A stretch of 32,778 nucleotides of DNA from Lachnospiraceae bacterium (GCA_900751995.1 CAADTP010000052.1:1-32778); one strand, 5' to 3'; counted from the stretch's first letter, positions 24,370-32,669 are shown. The notes: generated from the letters alone by a model not told the origin. Numbers and translations: made by a program.

Positions 24370-24514
24370 GTTACTGTTCACTGGCAATATTCCGCGAGGT
24401 GTTTTTTGTGAGCGAAGGTCACAGAAAACCCGAGACATACCGCGCGGATTTATGCGATTAGCATAAATTCTGTGCATCGCGAAGCGTGTTGCTGAGAACG
24501 GAGTGAACAGTAAC
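24370..24514. repeat. 145-bp structured element with 13-bp terminal inverted repeats
   Basis: GTTACTGTTCACT (24370-24382) and AGTGAACAGTAAC (24502-24514) are perfect inverted repeats. Inside are further stems: TTTTTTGTGA with TCACAGAAAA around GCGAAGG, ATTTATGC with GCATAAAT around GATTA, and CGCGA with TCGCG closing both. The whole would fold as a branched cruciform or RNA. It has no ORF. It looks like a miniature repeat (MITE or REP-like); other genomic copies cannot be checked here. Confidence 0.75.
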
Positions 24515-24634
24515 CTTTTTATTACCACAATAAAAAAAGCCACATATGTTCCCAAAAATCCTTGGTCACAGTATGCAGCTTATTCAATCATCCACGATCA
24601 CGTTACCTACGATCCGTACCACAATTACACCTGA

Positions 24635-25498
24635 TCATTCAGCAGAACCTTCTCCATCCAGAAGCGCCTTATAAATATCCCGCTTGGAAACACCACGATC
24701 CTTGGCAGCAAGCTTCATGGCATCCTTCCTGGAATTCCCCTGCTGCTCATACATCGCCACATGCTCCGCAATGGAAATCTCCTCCCAGGAAGCACGCTTC
24801 TCCGCCTCCATCTCACTGCGGCTCCTGCCCTCGATCACAAGAACACACTCACCCAGCGGCTTCTCATCTTTATAAAAATCCATCAGATCATCGATCGTAG
24901 TCCGGAATGCCGTCTCATGCTTCTTGGTCAGCTCTCTGCAAAGAGTCATCCGGCGGTTGCCAAGCGCCTCTCTGAGCTCACCAAGAGTCCGTACAAGCCT
25001 GTGAGGTGCCTCATACAGGATAATAGTCCTGGTTTCACAGGAAAGCTCCTCCAGGATCGTTTTTCGTTCTTTCTTATCCGCCGGAAGAAAAGCCTCGAAA
25101 GCAAAACGCCTGGTATGCAGGCCTGACAAAGTCAGAGCAGTGATACAGGCAGCAGGACCCGGAAGTGAAGTCACTTCAATTCCGGCTTCATAGCACATGG
25201 CGGCAAGCTCCTCCCCGGGGTCTGAGATACCCGGAGTACCTGCATCTGTGATCAACGCAATGTTTGTACCCGCCAGCAGCTTTTCCACGAGGACATGGCC
25301 CTTATCGATCTTATTGTATTCGTGGTAGCTGGTCATGGGGGTTTTTATATCAAAATGATTCAGAAGTTTTATGCTGTTGCGGGTATCCTCCGCAGCGATT
25401 AAGTCCACTTCCCGAAGTGTTCTTAGTACTCGAAGGGTGATGTCTTCGAGGTTTCCTATGGGGGTGGCGCATAAGTATAGTTTTCCGTTTTGTTTCAT
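24635..25498 (-). CDS. rsmI: 16S rRNA (cytidine1402-2'-O)-methyltransferase RsmI
   Basis: A 287-residue SAM-dependent tetrapyrrole-methylase-fold enzyme that 2'-O-methylates C1402 in the ribosomal decoding centre. Signatures are LCATPIGNLEDIT (9-21), AAEDTR (35-40), ALITDAGTPGISDPG (81-95) and LPGPAA (112-117). Length is normal. In B. subtilis its orthologue (yabC) closes the yaaO-yabC cluster; here the rest of that cluster follows upstream after about 700 bases of repeats. No clear terminator was found between it and the 145-bp element. Confidence 0.95.
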   Translation of the reverse strand: MKQNGKLYLCATPIGNLEDITLRVLRTLREVDLIAAEDTRNSIKLLNHFDIKTPMTSYHEYNKIDKGHVLVEKLLAGTNIALITDAGTPGISDPGEELAAMCYEAGIEVTSLPGPAACITALTLSGLHTRRFAFEAFLPADKKERKTILEELSCETRTIILYEAPHRLVRTLGELREALGNRRMTLCRELTKKHETAFRTTIDDLMDFYKDEKPLGECVLVIEGRSRSEMEAEKRASWEEISIAEHVAMYEQQGNSRKDAMKLAAKDRGVSKRDIYKALLDGEGSAE

Positions 25499-25515
25499 AT
25501 TTTCCTCTTTTCTCG

Positions 25516-25690
25516 CTTGACCGCGGGGAGTTGTTTTCCACTTGGCCGTGGGGGAGTTGTTTTGCTTAACCGCGGGGGATATTCCACTTAACCGTGGGGG
25601 ATATTCCGCTTAACCGCGGGGGATATTCCGCTTAACCGCGGGGGATATTCCGCTTAACCGCGGGGGATATTTCGCTTAACCGCGGGGGTT
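25516..25690. repeat. 22-bp tandem repeat, G-rich
   Basis: Six units with 22-bp spacing start at 25565, 25587, 25609, 25631, 25653 and 25675, consensus CTTAACCGCGGGGGATATTC plus CG. Two older, longer degenerate units precede them (25516, 25541). Three units are identical or nearly so, a sign of recent expansion. Each contains a CCGCGG palindrome and a run of five G. Confidence 0.9.
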
Positions 25691-25812
25691 TGTTTAAGTT
25701 TGGAAACTTTGAAAACCGCAAAGGGGCCGCAAAGCCGCGCCCCCTCTGCACACCCCTTGGGCTTTTTTTAAGTAGTGCAAGGGATTCGTTGTTCTTATTT
25801 GTTGACTTGTGT
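25691..25812. other. GC-rich spacer with terminator-like feature
   Basis: Contains complementary GGGGC/GCCCC tracts near 25722-25745 and AAAGCC pairing with GGCTTT followed by seven T on the plus strand (about 25731-25771). It could terminate plus-strand transcription, but no plus-strand gene is evident. Confidence 0.3.
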
Positions 25813-26023
25813 CTGTATGCTTCGGTATTCAGCGCACTACGCTGTGCCGATGTTGTTTTATTTCTTCACTTTCTCTGTGATTCACTTCCGGCAAGATGCC
25901 TGTATTCTTCGGTACTCAGCGCGCCACGCTGTGCCGATGTTGTTTTATTTCTTCACTTTCTCTGTGGTTCACTTTCGGCAAGATGTCTGTATTCTTCGAT
26001 ACTCAGCGCACTATGCGTTGCGA
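25813..26023. repeat. 87-bp direct repeats, about 2.4 copies
   Basis: Units start at 25813, 25900 and 25987 (last partial) with exact 87-base spacing. Each carries a small hairpin CAGCG-5-CGCTG and, in full copies, a GGCA-AGA-TGCC or similar turn. The unit is a multiple of three, so a plus-strand frame stays open through all copies, but I see no coding evidence for it. From 26024 to the trmN stop at 26210 the plus strand is C-rich with no recognised feature. Confidence 0.85.
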
Positions 26024-26209
26024 TCTCTCGCTTTGAATCTCAGCCTGCCTCCCCTCGCCGTCCCTTCACCAACCGAAGTACCACAGCCACCACTACCTCC
26101 CAGCCATCCAGCGCAGCGCCGATGGCCCAAAACCTCCCGAGTAGCCTCCCAATCTCTCACAACCAAACAACCAACCAGGCAGCCACCCTAAGCCACAATA
26201 TCACAACAT

Positions 26210-26950
26210 TCACACCATCCGATACAACTCCAAAACATCCTCCGTATAAACCCCAGGCCGCTCATAAACCACCAGCGGCCGCTCAACCCGGATCCTGGAA
26301 TTCCCGCCCTTACAAGCCTCGATCAACACCATATTCGGCTCCTTATCAATAAAAGGATACACCAGCTGCATCCTCTTAGGCTCCAGCTTATACTTCGTCA
26401 AAGTCGCCATCAGCTCCACAAGCCGAAACGGCCTGTGCACCAGAAAAAACCGTCCCCGATCCTTCAGGACCCGGGCAGCCTGACAAGCCACATCATCAAA
26501 CGAACACAAAATCTCATGCCTCGCGATCGCCTTCGGAAGATGCGGATTCGTCAACCCATGCTGCCCGATCATATACGGCGGATTACACGTCACCACATCA
26601 AAAGAAGCCGCCCCAAAAATCCCGGCAGCCTCCCTGATATCACCCTCAACGATCCGAACCCTGTCCTCAAGACCATTATACCTCACACTACGGTCAGCCA
26701 TCTCCGCACACTCATGCTGGATCTCCAGCCCCGTGAAATGCTCCCCATCCGTACGATCAGAAAGCAAGATCGGAATGATCCCCGTACCGGTCCCCATATC
26801 CAGCGCAACCTCACCCCTCTTCACCCGGGCAAAACCAGACAACAGAACCGCATCCATCCCAAAGCAAAACTTCTTCGGATCCTGGATCACAAACAACCCA
26901 TTCTGAAGATCATCCACACGCTCACCGCAATAAACCAGATCACTTCTCAT
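26210..26950 (-). CDS. trmN: tRNA1(Val) (adenine37-N6)-methyltransferase-like protein
   Basis: A 246-residue SAM-dependent methyltransferase. The SAM-binding motif is DMGTGTG (51-57) and the N6-adenine catalytic motif is NPPY (123-126), as in the YfiC/TrmN6 group (YabB in B. subtilis). It should methylate A37 of a valine tRNA, known for the E. coli enzyme; the substrate here is inferred. I start at MRSDLVYCGE because AAGGGAG lies upstream and the ATG overlaps the ricT stop region by 11 bases. The C-terminal residues RPLVVYERPGVYTEDV are family-typical. Confidence 0.88.
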   Translation of the reverse strand: MRSDLVYCGERVDDLQNGLFVIQDPKKFCFGMDAVLLSGFARVKRGEVALDMGTGTGIIPILLSDRTDGEHFTGLEIQHECAEMADRSVRYNGLEDRVRIVEGDIREAAGIFGAASFDVVTCNPPYMIGQHGLTNPHLPKAIARHEILCSFDDVACQAARVLKDRGRFFLVHRPFRLVELMATLTKYKLEPKRMQLVYPFIDKEPNMVLIEACKGGNSRIRVERPLVVYERPGVYTEDVLELYRMV

Positions 26951-27833
26951 TCGGCTTCGAATCTCCCTTTTTAACCTCTTTCTCCTCGTGGTCAGCAGAA
27001 CCACCCTTACCCTTTTTTCTCTTAGGGCGGAACCTCAGATCACGGACCGGAAACTCCTGGATCTCCTTCTCGTCATTCACCTCAACCACGATCTTAACCA
27101 TCTGCCGGAGAACATTCACACTCTGGACCGTACCCGAAACACCCTGCGGCGTCGTTACCATATCACCGATACCCGGAAGATTCCGGTTCAGCTCCTCATA
27201 AGTCTCCTGCTCATTCTTCAGACAGCACATCAGACGACCACAGACACCGGAAATCTTCGTCTGGTTCAGAGAAAGATTCTGCTCCTTCGCCATCTTGATG
27301 GAAACCGGCGCAAACTCCGAAAGATACGTATGACAGCAAAGCGTCCTTCCACAGATACCAATACCGCCAAGGATCTTCGTCTCATCACGGACACCGATCT
27401 GACGAAGCTCAATCCTGGTCTTAAACACAGACGCCAGATCCTTAACCAGCTGCCGGAAATCAATACGGCCATCCGCTGTAAAATAAAACAGCACCTTGTT
27501 ATTATCAAAGGTATACTCCGCATCGATCAGCTTCATATCAAGCTCATGCTCACGGATCTTCTTCTTACAGATCTTAAAAGCCTCTTTCTCCTTCTGGCGG
27601 TTCTCAGCCTCATGATCCTCGTCCTCCTTCGTTGCAACACGGAGAACCTCCTTCAGCGGATGGACCACCTCGTCCTCCTTCACGCTGCGCGGCTCCAGGA
27701 CAACACGGCCATACTCCACACCACGGGCAGTCTCCACGATCACATGATCGCCGACCTTCACATTATAATTCTTAGGATTAAAATAATAAATCTTACCAAC
27801 GTTACGAAATCTGACTCCAACTACCTTTTCCAT
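26940..27833 (-). CDS. ricT: RicT (YaaT, PSP1-domain protein)
   Basis: A 297-residue PSP1-domain protein. Two cysteine clusters, GICGRTLCC (C161, C166, C167) and GVCGRLMCC (C198, C203, C204), match the iron-sulfur-binding RicT. In B. subtilis RicT works with RicA and RicF to bind RNase Y and adjust mRNA processing, competence and biofilm formation. The C-terminal tail is lysine-rich. Its ATG follows the holB stop by one base (TAGAATG), and the order holB-ricT-trmN is as in Bacillus. Confidence 0.93.
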   Translation of the reverse strand: MEKVVGVRFRNVGKIYYFNPKNYNVKVGDHVIVETARGVEYGRVVLEPRSVKEDEVVHPLKEVLRVATKEDEDHEAENRQKEKEAFKICKKKIREHELDMKLIDAEYTFDNNKVLFYFTADGRIDFRQLVKDLASVFKTRIELRQIGVRDETKILGGIGICGRTLCCHTYLSEFAPVSIKMAKEQNLSLNQTKISGVCGRLMCCLKNEQETYEELNRNLPGIGDMVTTPQGVSGTVQSVNVLRQMVKIVVEVNDEKEIQEFPVRDLRFRPKRKKGKGGSADHEEKEVKKGDSKPNEK

Positions 27834-27834
27834 T

Positions 27835-28824
27835 CTATTTCTCCCTAATTGTCAGGAACAGGAGCTCCAGGGCAAGTTCGAGATTAACATTGGCACGGAG
27901 ACGCACCTTCGTCTTCTCCAGTGCCTCAAGGATTTTTTCGATATTCTCATAAGAACGCTCGCTGGCCTGCTCTCTGATAAAATTAATCTCCTGTTTAAAA
28001 ACCAGGTTGTCAATTTCCCTTGTTGCCTTAAACATCAGAACATCGCGGAACCAGAACTGGAAAATATCCAGATAATCATTGATATTATTCTTATCAGCAG
28101 TCAAAGTCTTGATCGCCTCTGTCAGCTCATAAACCTCCATGGAATTGGCATATTTCAAAATCTTCAGGGCATTGGCAGTCATATCCGCAAACTCCTGAGA
28201 AGTAGCAGCCTCCTTCGCCTTGCCGATACTGCCCTGCGCATAAGACGCATCGATCTCAGCCTGATAATCCGGCACCTGAAGATGCTCCATCAGATATTCC
28301 TTCACAAGACTGTCATCCACCACCTTCAGATCCAGACGCACACATCTGGAACGGATCGTAGGAAGAAGACTGTCGATATTGCTTGTCAGCAGCATGATCA
28401 CCGCATATTCCGGCGGTTCCTCGATAGTTTTCAAAATGGCATTCTGCGCCTGTACCGTCATCATCTCCGCATCCGGAATGATATAGATCTTATACGGACT
28501 GCAGTACGGCTTGATATCCACATCACGCACAACCTGGTCACGCACCTCGTCAATGCTGATGCTTCCAGGTTTCTCATGAGTTACTGTAATGATATCCGGA
28601 TGATTCTTGCCGATCACCTTCTTACAGGAATCACAAGTCATACACGGTTCAGACTCTCCCGATTCACACTGCAGCGCTGCCGCAAAAGTTCCCGCAAGAA
28701 GCTTCTTGCCGGATCCCGGTTCCCCTGTAAAAATATAAGAGTGGGATACCTTCCCTGTCTCTATCGCATTCTTCAAATGCCTGATTATATCGTCATGGCC
28801 GATGATGTCATGAAATCCTGCCAT
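27835..28824 (-). CDS. holB: DNA polymerase III delta' subunit (clamp loader)
   Basis: A 329-residue AAA+ clamp-loader subunit. The P-loop GEPGSGKK (34-41) is followed by the four-cysteine zinc site C53, C61, C64 and C67, then EVRDQV, the sensor-1 region and ATP-sensing ILKTIEEPPEYAVIML. It helps load the sliding clamp at replication forks. The ATG at 28824 is preceded by AGAGGTG; an upstream frame extension to 28875 lacks family similarity. Confidence 0.92.
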   Translation of the reverse strand: MAGFHDIIGHDDIIRHLKNAIETGKVSHSYIFTGEPGSGKKLLAGTFAAALQCESGESEPCMTCDSCKKVIGKNHPDIITVTHEKPGSISIDEVRDQVVRDVDIKPYCSPYKIYIIPDAEMMTVQAQNAILKTIEEPPEYAVIMLLTSNIDSLLPTIRSRCVRLDLKVVDDSLVKEYLMEHLQVPDYQAEIDASYAQGSIGKAKEAATSQEFADMTANALKILKYANSMEVYELTEAIKTLTADKNNINDYLDIFQFWFRDVLMFKATREIDNLVFKQEINFIREQASERSYENIEKILEALEKTKVRLRANVNLELALELLFLTIREK

Positions 28825-28925
28825 AAGAATCACCTCTTTCTGCCTTTTGTGCCCTCCGTTATACCCGGCGGACATCTTTCAACTAATTATAACATAATCT
28901 TCTGTATAAAAAAAACTATTTTTCC

Positions 28926-29513
28926 TTATTGTACAGATTTTATATAATTTACGATCTCCTTCACACATTCATCCAGATTATGATTCTCAAAACGCTTCCA
29001 TATACCTGCTTTAAGAATATTTTCCTCGGAAAAATCATTCTGGTCTGCAAGAAAACGCCTGCACATCTCCTCGTACTTCGGCACCTCCTGGGTCTTCTCC
29101 CTGGCAAGCGCACGCTCCAGACGCTCTCCGTCTTCCACCTCTATATAAATAGGCCACATCACTTCATTGCCGTAATACTCCCGGAGTCTCACAAAAGACT
29201 CCAGTGTACCGATCCCAAGATAGCTGTCATTACCCACAGACACCTGCCCGTCATCCGCAGTAAAATATGTCCACGGCCCGTAAACTGTCTGATAAGTACG
29301 CGCCTCGATCAGCTTCCCGTTTCTTCGGAACTCCTTCAGTTTATTCTCATCTGCAAAAAAATATTCTCTCCCGTTCACCTCTCCATCCCGGATCGGACGG
29401 GTAGTATAGATCACAAGCCGCTTAAGCCCCAGCTCCTGATCCTTCTCCAGCTGTCTGTAAATACTGTCCTTACCGGAAGAGCTTTTTCCCATAATGTAAA
29501 AAATCTTTCCCAT
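28926..29513 (-). CDS. Guanylate-kinase-like nucleotide kinase
   Basis: A 195-residue P-loop kinase of the guanylate kinase fold. P-loop GKSSSGKDS (9-17) and the nucleotide-binding signature TTRPIRDGEVNGREYFF (37-53) match Gmk. The following region (EARTYQTVYGPWTYF) diverges from canonical Gmk (typically VHGNYYGT), so GMP specificity is not assured. It lies where Bacillus carries tmk, directly before holB. AGAGGAG precedes the chosen ATG. A housekeeping gmk may exist elsewhere; this could be a second, specialised copy. Confidence 0.8.
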   Translation of the reverse strand: MGKIFYIMGKSSSGKDSIYRQLEKDQELGLKRLVIYTTRPIRDGEVNGREYFFADENKLKEFRRNGKLIEARTYQTVYGPWTYFTADDGQVSVGNDSYLGIGTLESFVRLREYYGNEVMWPIYIEVEDGERLERALAREKTQEVPKYEEMCRRFLADQNDFSEENILKAGIWKRFENHNLDECVKEIVNYIKSVQ

Positions 29514-29589
29514 ATGTCTCCTCTGCTGCATATGCGTTACTATACACGCTCTGATCCGTAATACACAGAGCCGTCTGCTGCCACGCACC

Positions 29590-31029
29590 TCACATCTCAT
29601 TTCTCACAACACACACCGTCTCACTGGTCTGGTCGCTCAGGCCCTGGACCTCAAAGCCCTGTTCCAGGTATCTTCTCACATTTTTTACGAAATGTCCAGA
29701 AATCTGTTCCCCCGGAACGATCAGCGGGATCCCCGGCGGATAAAGATACGCAAACTCCCCGGACGTACGTCCGATACACTCATCCAGCGGACACCGCTCA
29801 CTCTCCGCATCCATAGCCTGGGAGATCCGCATGATCTGCTTCATTTTTCCGTTTTTCAAAGGCTCCTTCTCCACAGCCTCTTCTCTGTATTTTAACGATT
29901 CACGGCGGTCGATCTCTTCAATAGCATCACAAAGCCGCTCAAAGCCCTCCGCAGTATCACCCACAGCCGCCAGCGCCAGCACATAATTCTCCGCCTCCAT
30001 CTCCATTTCCAGATGAAACTCACTCCGGAGGATCTGATGCAGCTCCCGGCCGTTCAGCGAACTGTTCACAGTAGAAAGCAATATCTTGGATCTGTCAAAA
30101 TCAAAAACTCTCTGGCACTCACAGGCCTGCGGCGTTACCAGCCGGATATACTTACACTCGGAAAGACGCCTGCGTGCTTTTTCCAGATTCTCCGTAAACA
30201 CACGGAACATCTCATCCCCCTCACGCTCCAGCTTATCCATGCACGCATCAATGCTGCTCATAAGAATATAAGAAGGACTGCTGCTCTGATAGATTCCCAG
30301 AAAACGCTTCAGTTTTTCCCGGCTTACACGATCACTGCACAGGTGGATCACCCCCGTCTGGGTCAGACAGGGCAGCGTCTTATGCACACTGTTGATCACC
30401 ACATCCGCACCAAGCTGCGCCGCAGACACCGGAAAATAATCCGAAAACCGAAAATGCGCCCCGTGAGCCTCATCCACGATCAGCGGCACACCATAGTGAT
30501 GCGCGATCTCCGCGATCCTAGCCACATCCGACACGATCCCGTCATAAGTCGGCGAAGTGATCAGCACCGCCTGGATCTCCGGATTTTCCGCCAGATACAT
30601 TTCCACACGGCCGGGTGAAATTCCTCCGTTTATCCCCAATTTCGGATCTTCATGTGGATAAATATACGTGGCACTCAGCTCCCGCAGATAAATCGCATGG
30701 TAAACCGCCTTATGGCAGTTCCTTGCCACCAGGATCTGTCCCCCCTTATCCACAGCCGCAGACACCGCCGCCAGGATCGCCCCGGAGCTTCCATTAATAC
30801 TGTAAAAACTCTCCGGCACACCATAAAGCCGTGCGACATCCTCCTGCGCCCTTTTCAAAATATCCTCAGCATGATGCAGGTTATCAAACCCGTCAATCTC
30901 CGTAATATCCCTCTCCACCGGAAAATCCCCATCCACAGCCAGCGGATTCCTCTTATGCCCCGGCATATGAAACGGATAAAAATCACTCTTACCGTACGCT
31001 TCCAGTTTCTTGTATAATCTGTCTTCCAT
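29590..31029 (-). CDS. Orn/Lys/Arg decarboxylase family PLP enzyme (YaaO-like)
   Basis: A 479-residue fold-type I PLP enzyme of the short Orn/Lys/Arg decarboxylase group. The N-terminus has FYPFHMPGHKRN (17-28), the cofactor-ring site DEAHGAHF (186-193) and the Schiff-base lysine K217 in NSVHKTLPCLTQTG. It would make a polyamine or diamine from a basic amino acid; which one is not determinable. I start at MEDRLYKKLE (31029) after AAAGGACG. It is first in the operon and corresponds to yaaO in B. subtilis. Confidence 0.9.
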   Translation of the reverse strand: MEDRLYKKLEAYGKSDFYPFHMPGHKRNPLAVDGDFPVERDITEIDGFDNLHHAEDILKRAQEDVARLYGVPESFYSINGSSGAILAAVSAAVDKGGQILVARNCHKAVYHAIYLRELSATYIYPHEDPKLGINGGISPGRVEMYLAENPEIQAVLITSPTYDGIVSDVARIAEIAHHYGVPLIVDEAHGAHFRFSDYFPVSAAQLGADVVINSVHKTLPCLTQTGVIHLCSDRVSREKLKRFLGIYQSSSPSYILMSSIDACMDKLEREGDEMFRVFTENLEKARRRLSECKYIRLVTPQACECQRVFDFDRSKILLSTVNSSLNGRELHQILRSEFHLEMEMEAENYVLALAAVGDTAEGFERLCDAIEEIDRRESLKYREEAVEKEPLKNGKMKQIMRISQAMDAESERCPLDECIGRTSGEFAYLYPPGIPLIVPGEQISGHFVKNVRRYLEQGFEVQGLSDQTSETVCVVRNEM

Positions 31030-31092
31030 AGTTCGTCCTTTCAAAAAATCCACCTCTGTTACTTTCCCCATATCAATATCATAGTTAGTTTC

Positions 31093-31121
31093 ATTATACC
31101 TGAAACGAATTTTTCTGTCAC
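31093..31121 (-). promoter_or_regulatory. Promoter of the decarboxylase-kinase-holB-ricT-trmN operon
   Basis: On the minus strand GTGACA, 17-base spacer, TATAAT. It lies about 64 bases before the chosen decarboxylase start. Confidence 0.7.
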
Positions 31122-31195
31122 TGACGATTATCCATATTTCAGATTTTTGCATCTAAGTCGGATGTATACCGTGGTAAATTTTCGCAGTAAACAGG

Positions 31196-31224
31196 TTGAC
31201 AAATTATCATCTCGCACATATAAT
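31196..31224 (+). promoter_or_regulatory. Perfect consensus promoter on the plus strand
   Basis: TTGACA, exactly 17 bases, TATAAT: a full match to the SigA consensus, pointing away from the decarboxylase operon into a gap that contains no plus-strand gene. Confidence 0.75.
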
Positions 31225-31230
31225 AATTTC

Positions 31231-31341
31231 AGAATCAAAAAACACTTTGTGTTTTTGTAAGGACGGCGTTGCGACGGCGTTCTATTTTTTTGCCAAAAAA
31301 CAAGGAGGGGCTATCACCAGACGATATTCCCCTCCATTTTT
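31231..31341 (+). ncRNA. Candidate small RNA, about 110 nt
   Basis: A consensus promoter ends at 31224 and a terminator at 31304-31341, with no ORF between. The predicted RNA has a 5' hairpin AAAAACAC-TTT-GTGTTTTT (31238-31256), a direct repeat GACGGCGTT (31262-31270, 31273-31281), a TTTTTT-GCC-AAAAAA turn near 31286-31300, and the terminator stem. It matches no RNA family I recognise. It could instead be antisense to, or an accidental transcript next to, the 3' end of the Uma2 gene. Confidence 0.4.
31304..31341. terminator. Bidirectional terminator between small RNA candidate and Uma2 gene
   Basis: GGAGGGG (31304-31310) pairs with CCCCTCC (31329-31335); ATTTTT follows on the plus strand and TTGTTTTTT on the minus strand. 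Confidence 0.75.
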
Positions 31342-31342
31342 A

Positions 31343-31879
31343 TCACATCTCAGCAAAATCGATCCTCAGCTCCTCATAGATTCCCACCTTGATCGAATCC
31401 TGAAATGTATACTGCTCCGTATCCTCATTTTCAAAATCATACACCATTACCAGCTTCTTCACAGGATCCACGATCCAGTACTCTCTCACACCGGCAGTCC
31501 TGTATTTAAACAGCTTGGTATAATAATCCATACGCCTGCTCGCCGGAGAAACGATCTCGATGATCCAGTCCGGAGCCCCCTTACATCCCCTGTCATCCAG
31601 CTTATCCGGATCACAGATAACAGAAACATCCGGTTCCACATAAGTATTCGTCTTCTCATCCAGATACACCGCAAACGGTGCGGCAAACACCTCACATTTG
31701 CCCTTGTTAGAATCTATATAGTTACCTATCTTTCTGGACAAAATACTTGAAATCCTCTGATGCATCGTATTCGGCGGCGCCATATAATAAATATGTCCAT
31801 CGATCAGTTCCGCTCTTTCACCCTCCGGCAAAGCATAAATATCCTCTATCGTATAAATTCTTTCCCTCAACAGCGGCAT
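31343..31879 (-). CDS. Uma2 family (PD-(D/E)XK fold) protein
   Basis: A 178-residue Uma2/DUF820-type protein. The PD-(D/E)XK-like core is visible: E24 in AELIDG, D84 in EPDVSVICD, E108 in DWIIEIVSP and a following lysine in YYTKLFKYRTAGVREYW. These proteins are predicted nucleases of unknown biological role, common in cyanobacteria and many others. I start at MPLLRERIYT (31879) after GAGAGGAGTGGAG; an upstream start at 31936 is possible. It is 100 bases downstream of the response regulator. Confidence 0.85.
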   Translation of the reverse strand: MPLLRERIYTIEDIYALPEGERAELIDGHIYYMAPPNTMHQRISSILSRKIGNYIDSNKGKCEVFAAPFAVYLDEKTNTYVEPDVSVICDPDKLDDRGCKGAPDWIIEIVSPASRRMDYYTKLFKYRTAGVREYWIVDPVKKLVMVYDFENEDTEQYTFQDSIKVGIYEELRIDFAEM

Positions 31880-31979
31880 ATCTCCACTCCTCTCAAAAGC
31901 ACCCGGCAGATCATACACCATCATTCCGATCTGCACTCATACACCTGCAGCAGCTCCATCCGAAGCCTTCCCCACAGAC

Positions 31980-32669
31980 TCACACCTTAAACCGGTACCC
32001 CACACCCCAGATCGTCTCAATATACTGAGGCTTGGCCGTATTAAACTCGATCTTTTCACGGATCTTCTTGATATGCACCGTAACCGTAGCGATATCACCC
32101 ACAGACTCCATATCCCAGATCTCCCGGAAAAGCTCCTCCTTTGTAAAAACCCTGTTCGGATTCTCAGCCAGAAAAGTCAAAAGATCAAACTCCTTGGTCG
32201 TAAACGTCGTCTCCTCACCATTGACCCACACACGCCTGGCCGTCTTATCGATCTTAATACCACGGATCTCGATCACATCATTCTTATGCACATTGGAACC
32301 AACCAGCCGGTTATAACGCTCCATATGCGCCTTCACACGTGCAACCAGCTCACTTGGGCTGAACGGCTTGGTCATATAATCATCCGCACCAAGACCCAGT
32401 CCGCGGATCTTATCGATATCATCCTTCTTGGCCGAAACCATAATGATCGGCGTATTCTTCTCCTCACGGACCTGCCGGCAGATATCGAAGCCGTCCACCT
32501 CCGGAAGCATCAGATCCAGGATGATCAGATCAAACTCCTCCTTCATGGCACGTACAAGCCCCGTATCACCACGGTTCTCGATCTCCACCTCAAACCCCGA
32601 AAGCTCCAGATAATCCTTCTCCAGATCTGCGATCGCTTCCTCATCCTCTATAATCAAAATCCTACTCAT
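31980..32669 (-). CDS. OmpR/PhoB-family response regulator
   Basis: A 229-residue two-component regulator. The receiver domain has acidic IIEDEEA (6-12), the phosphorylated D52 in LILDLMLPEVDG and K105 in the MTKPFSP loop; residues about 130-229 form the winged helix (TKEFDLLTFLAENPNRVFTKEEL). The partner histidine kinase is not downstream; it may lie upstream of the window or elsewhere. The start codon directly follows a TGA ending an upstream open frame, with only a weak ribosome binding site, which hints at coupled translation. Confidence 0.93.
   Translation of the reverse strand: MSRILIIEDEEAIADLEKDYLELSGFEVEIENRGDTGLVRAMKEEFDLIILDLMLPEVDGFDICRQVREEKNTPIIMVSAKKDDIDKIRGLGLGADDYMTKPFSPSELVARVKAHMERYNRLVGSNVHKNDVIEIRGIKIDKTARRVWVNGEETTFTTKEFDLLTFLAENPNRVFTKEELFREIWDMESVGDIATVTVHIKKIREKIEFNTAKPQYIETIWGVGYRFKV

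Noticed and set aside
25516..25690. CRISPR array
   Set aside because: Units follow each other directly without unique spacers and no cas genes are present; this is a minisatellite.
25516..25690. Intramolecular G-quadruplex from the G5 tracts
   Set aside because: The tracts are separated by about 17 bases, longer than usual loop lengths, so I do not claim it.
25690..26352. Plus-strand open frame of 220 codons through the 87-bp repeats
   Set aside because: It starts inside the minisatellite, its repeats are a multiple of three by length alone, its end is antisense to trmN, and the tail is low-complexity. No ribosome binding site or domain is seen.
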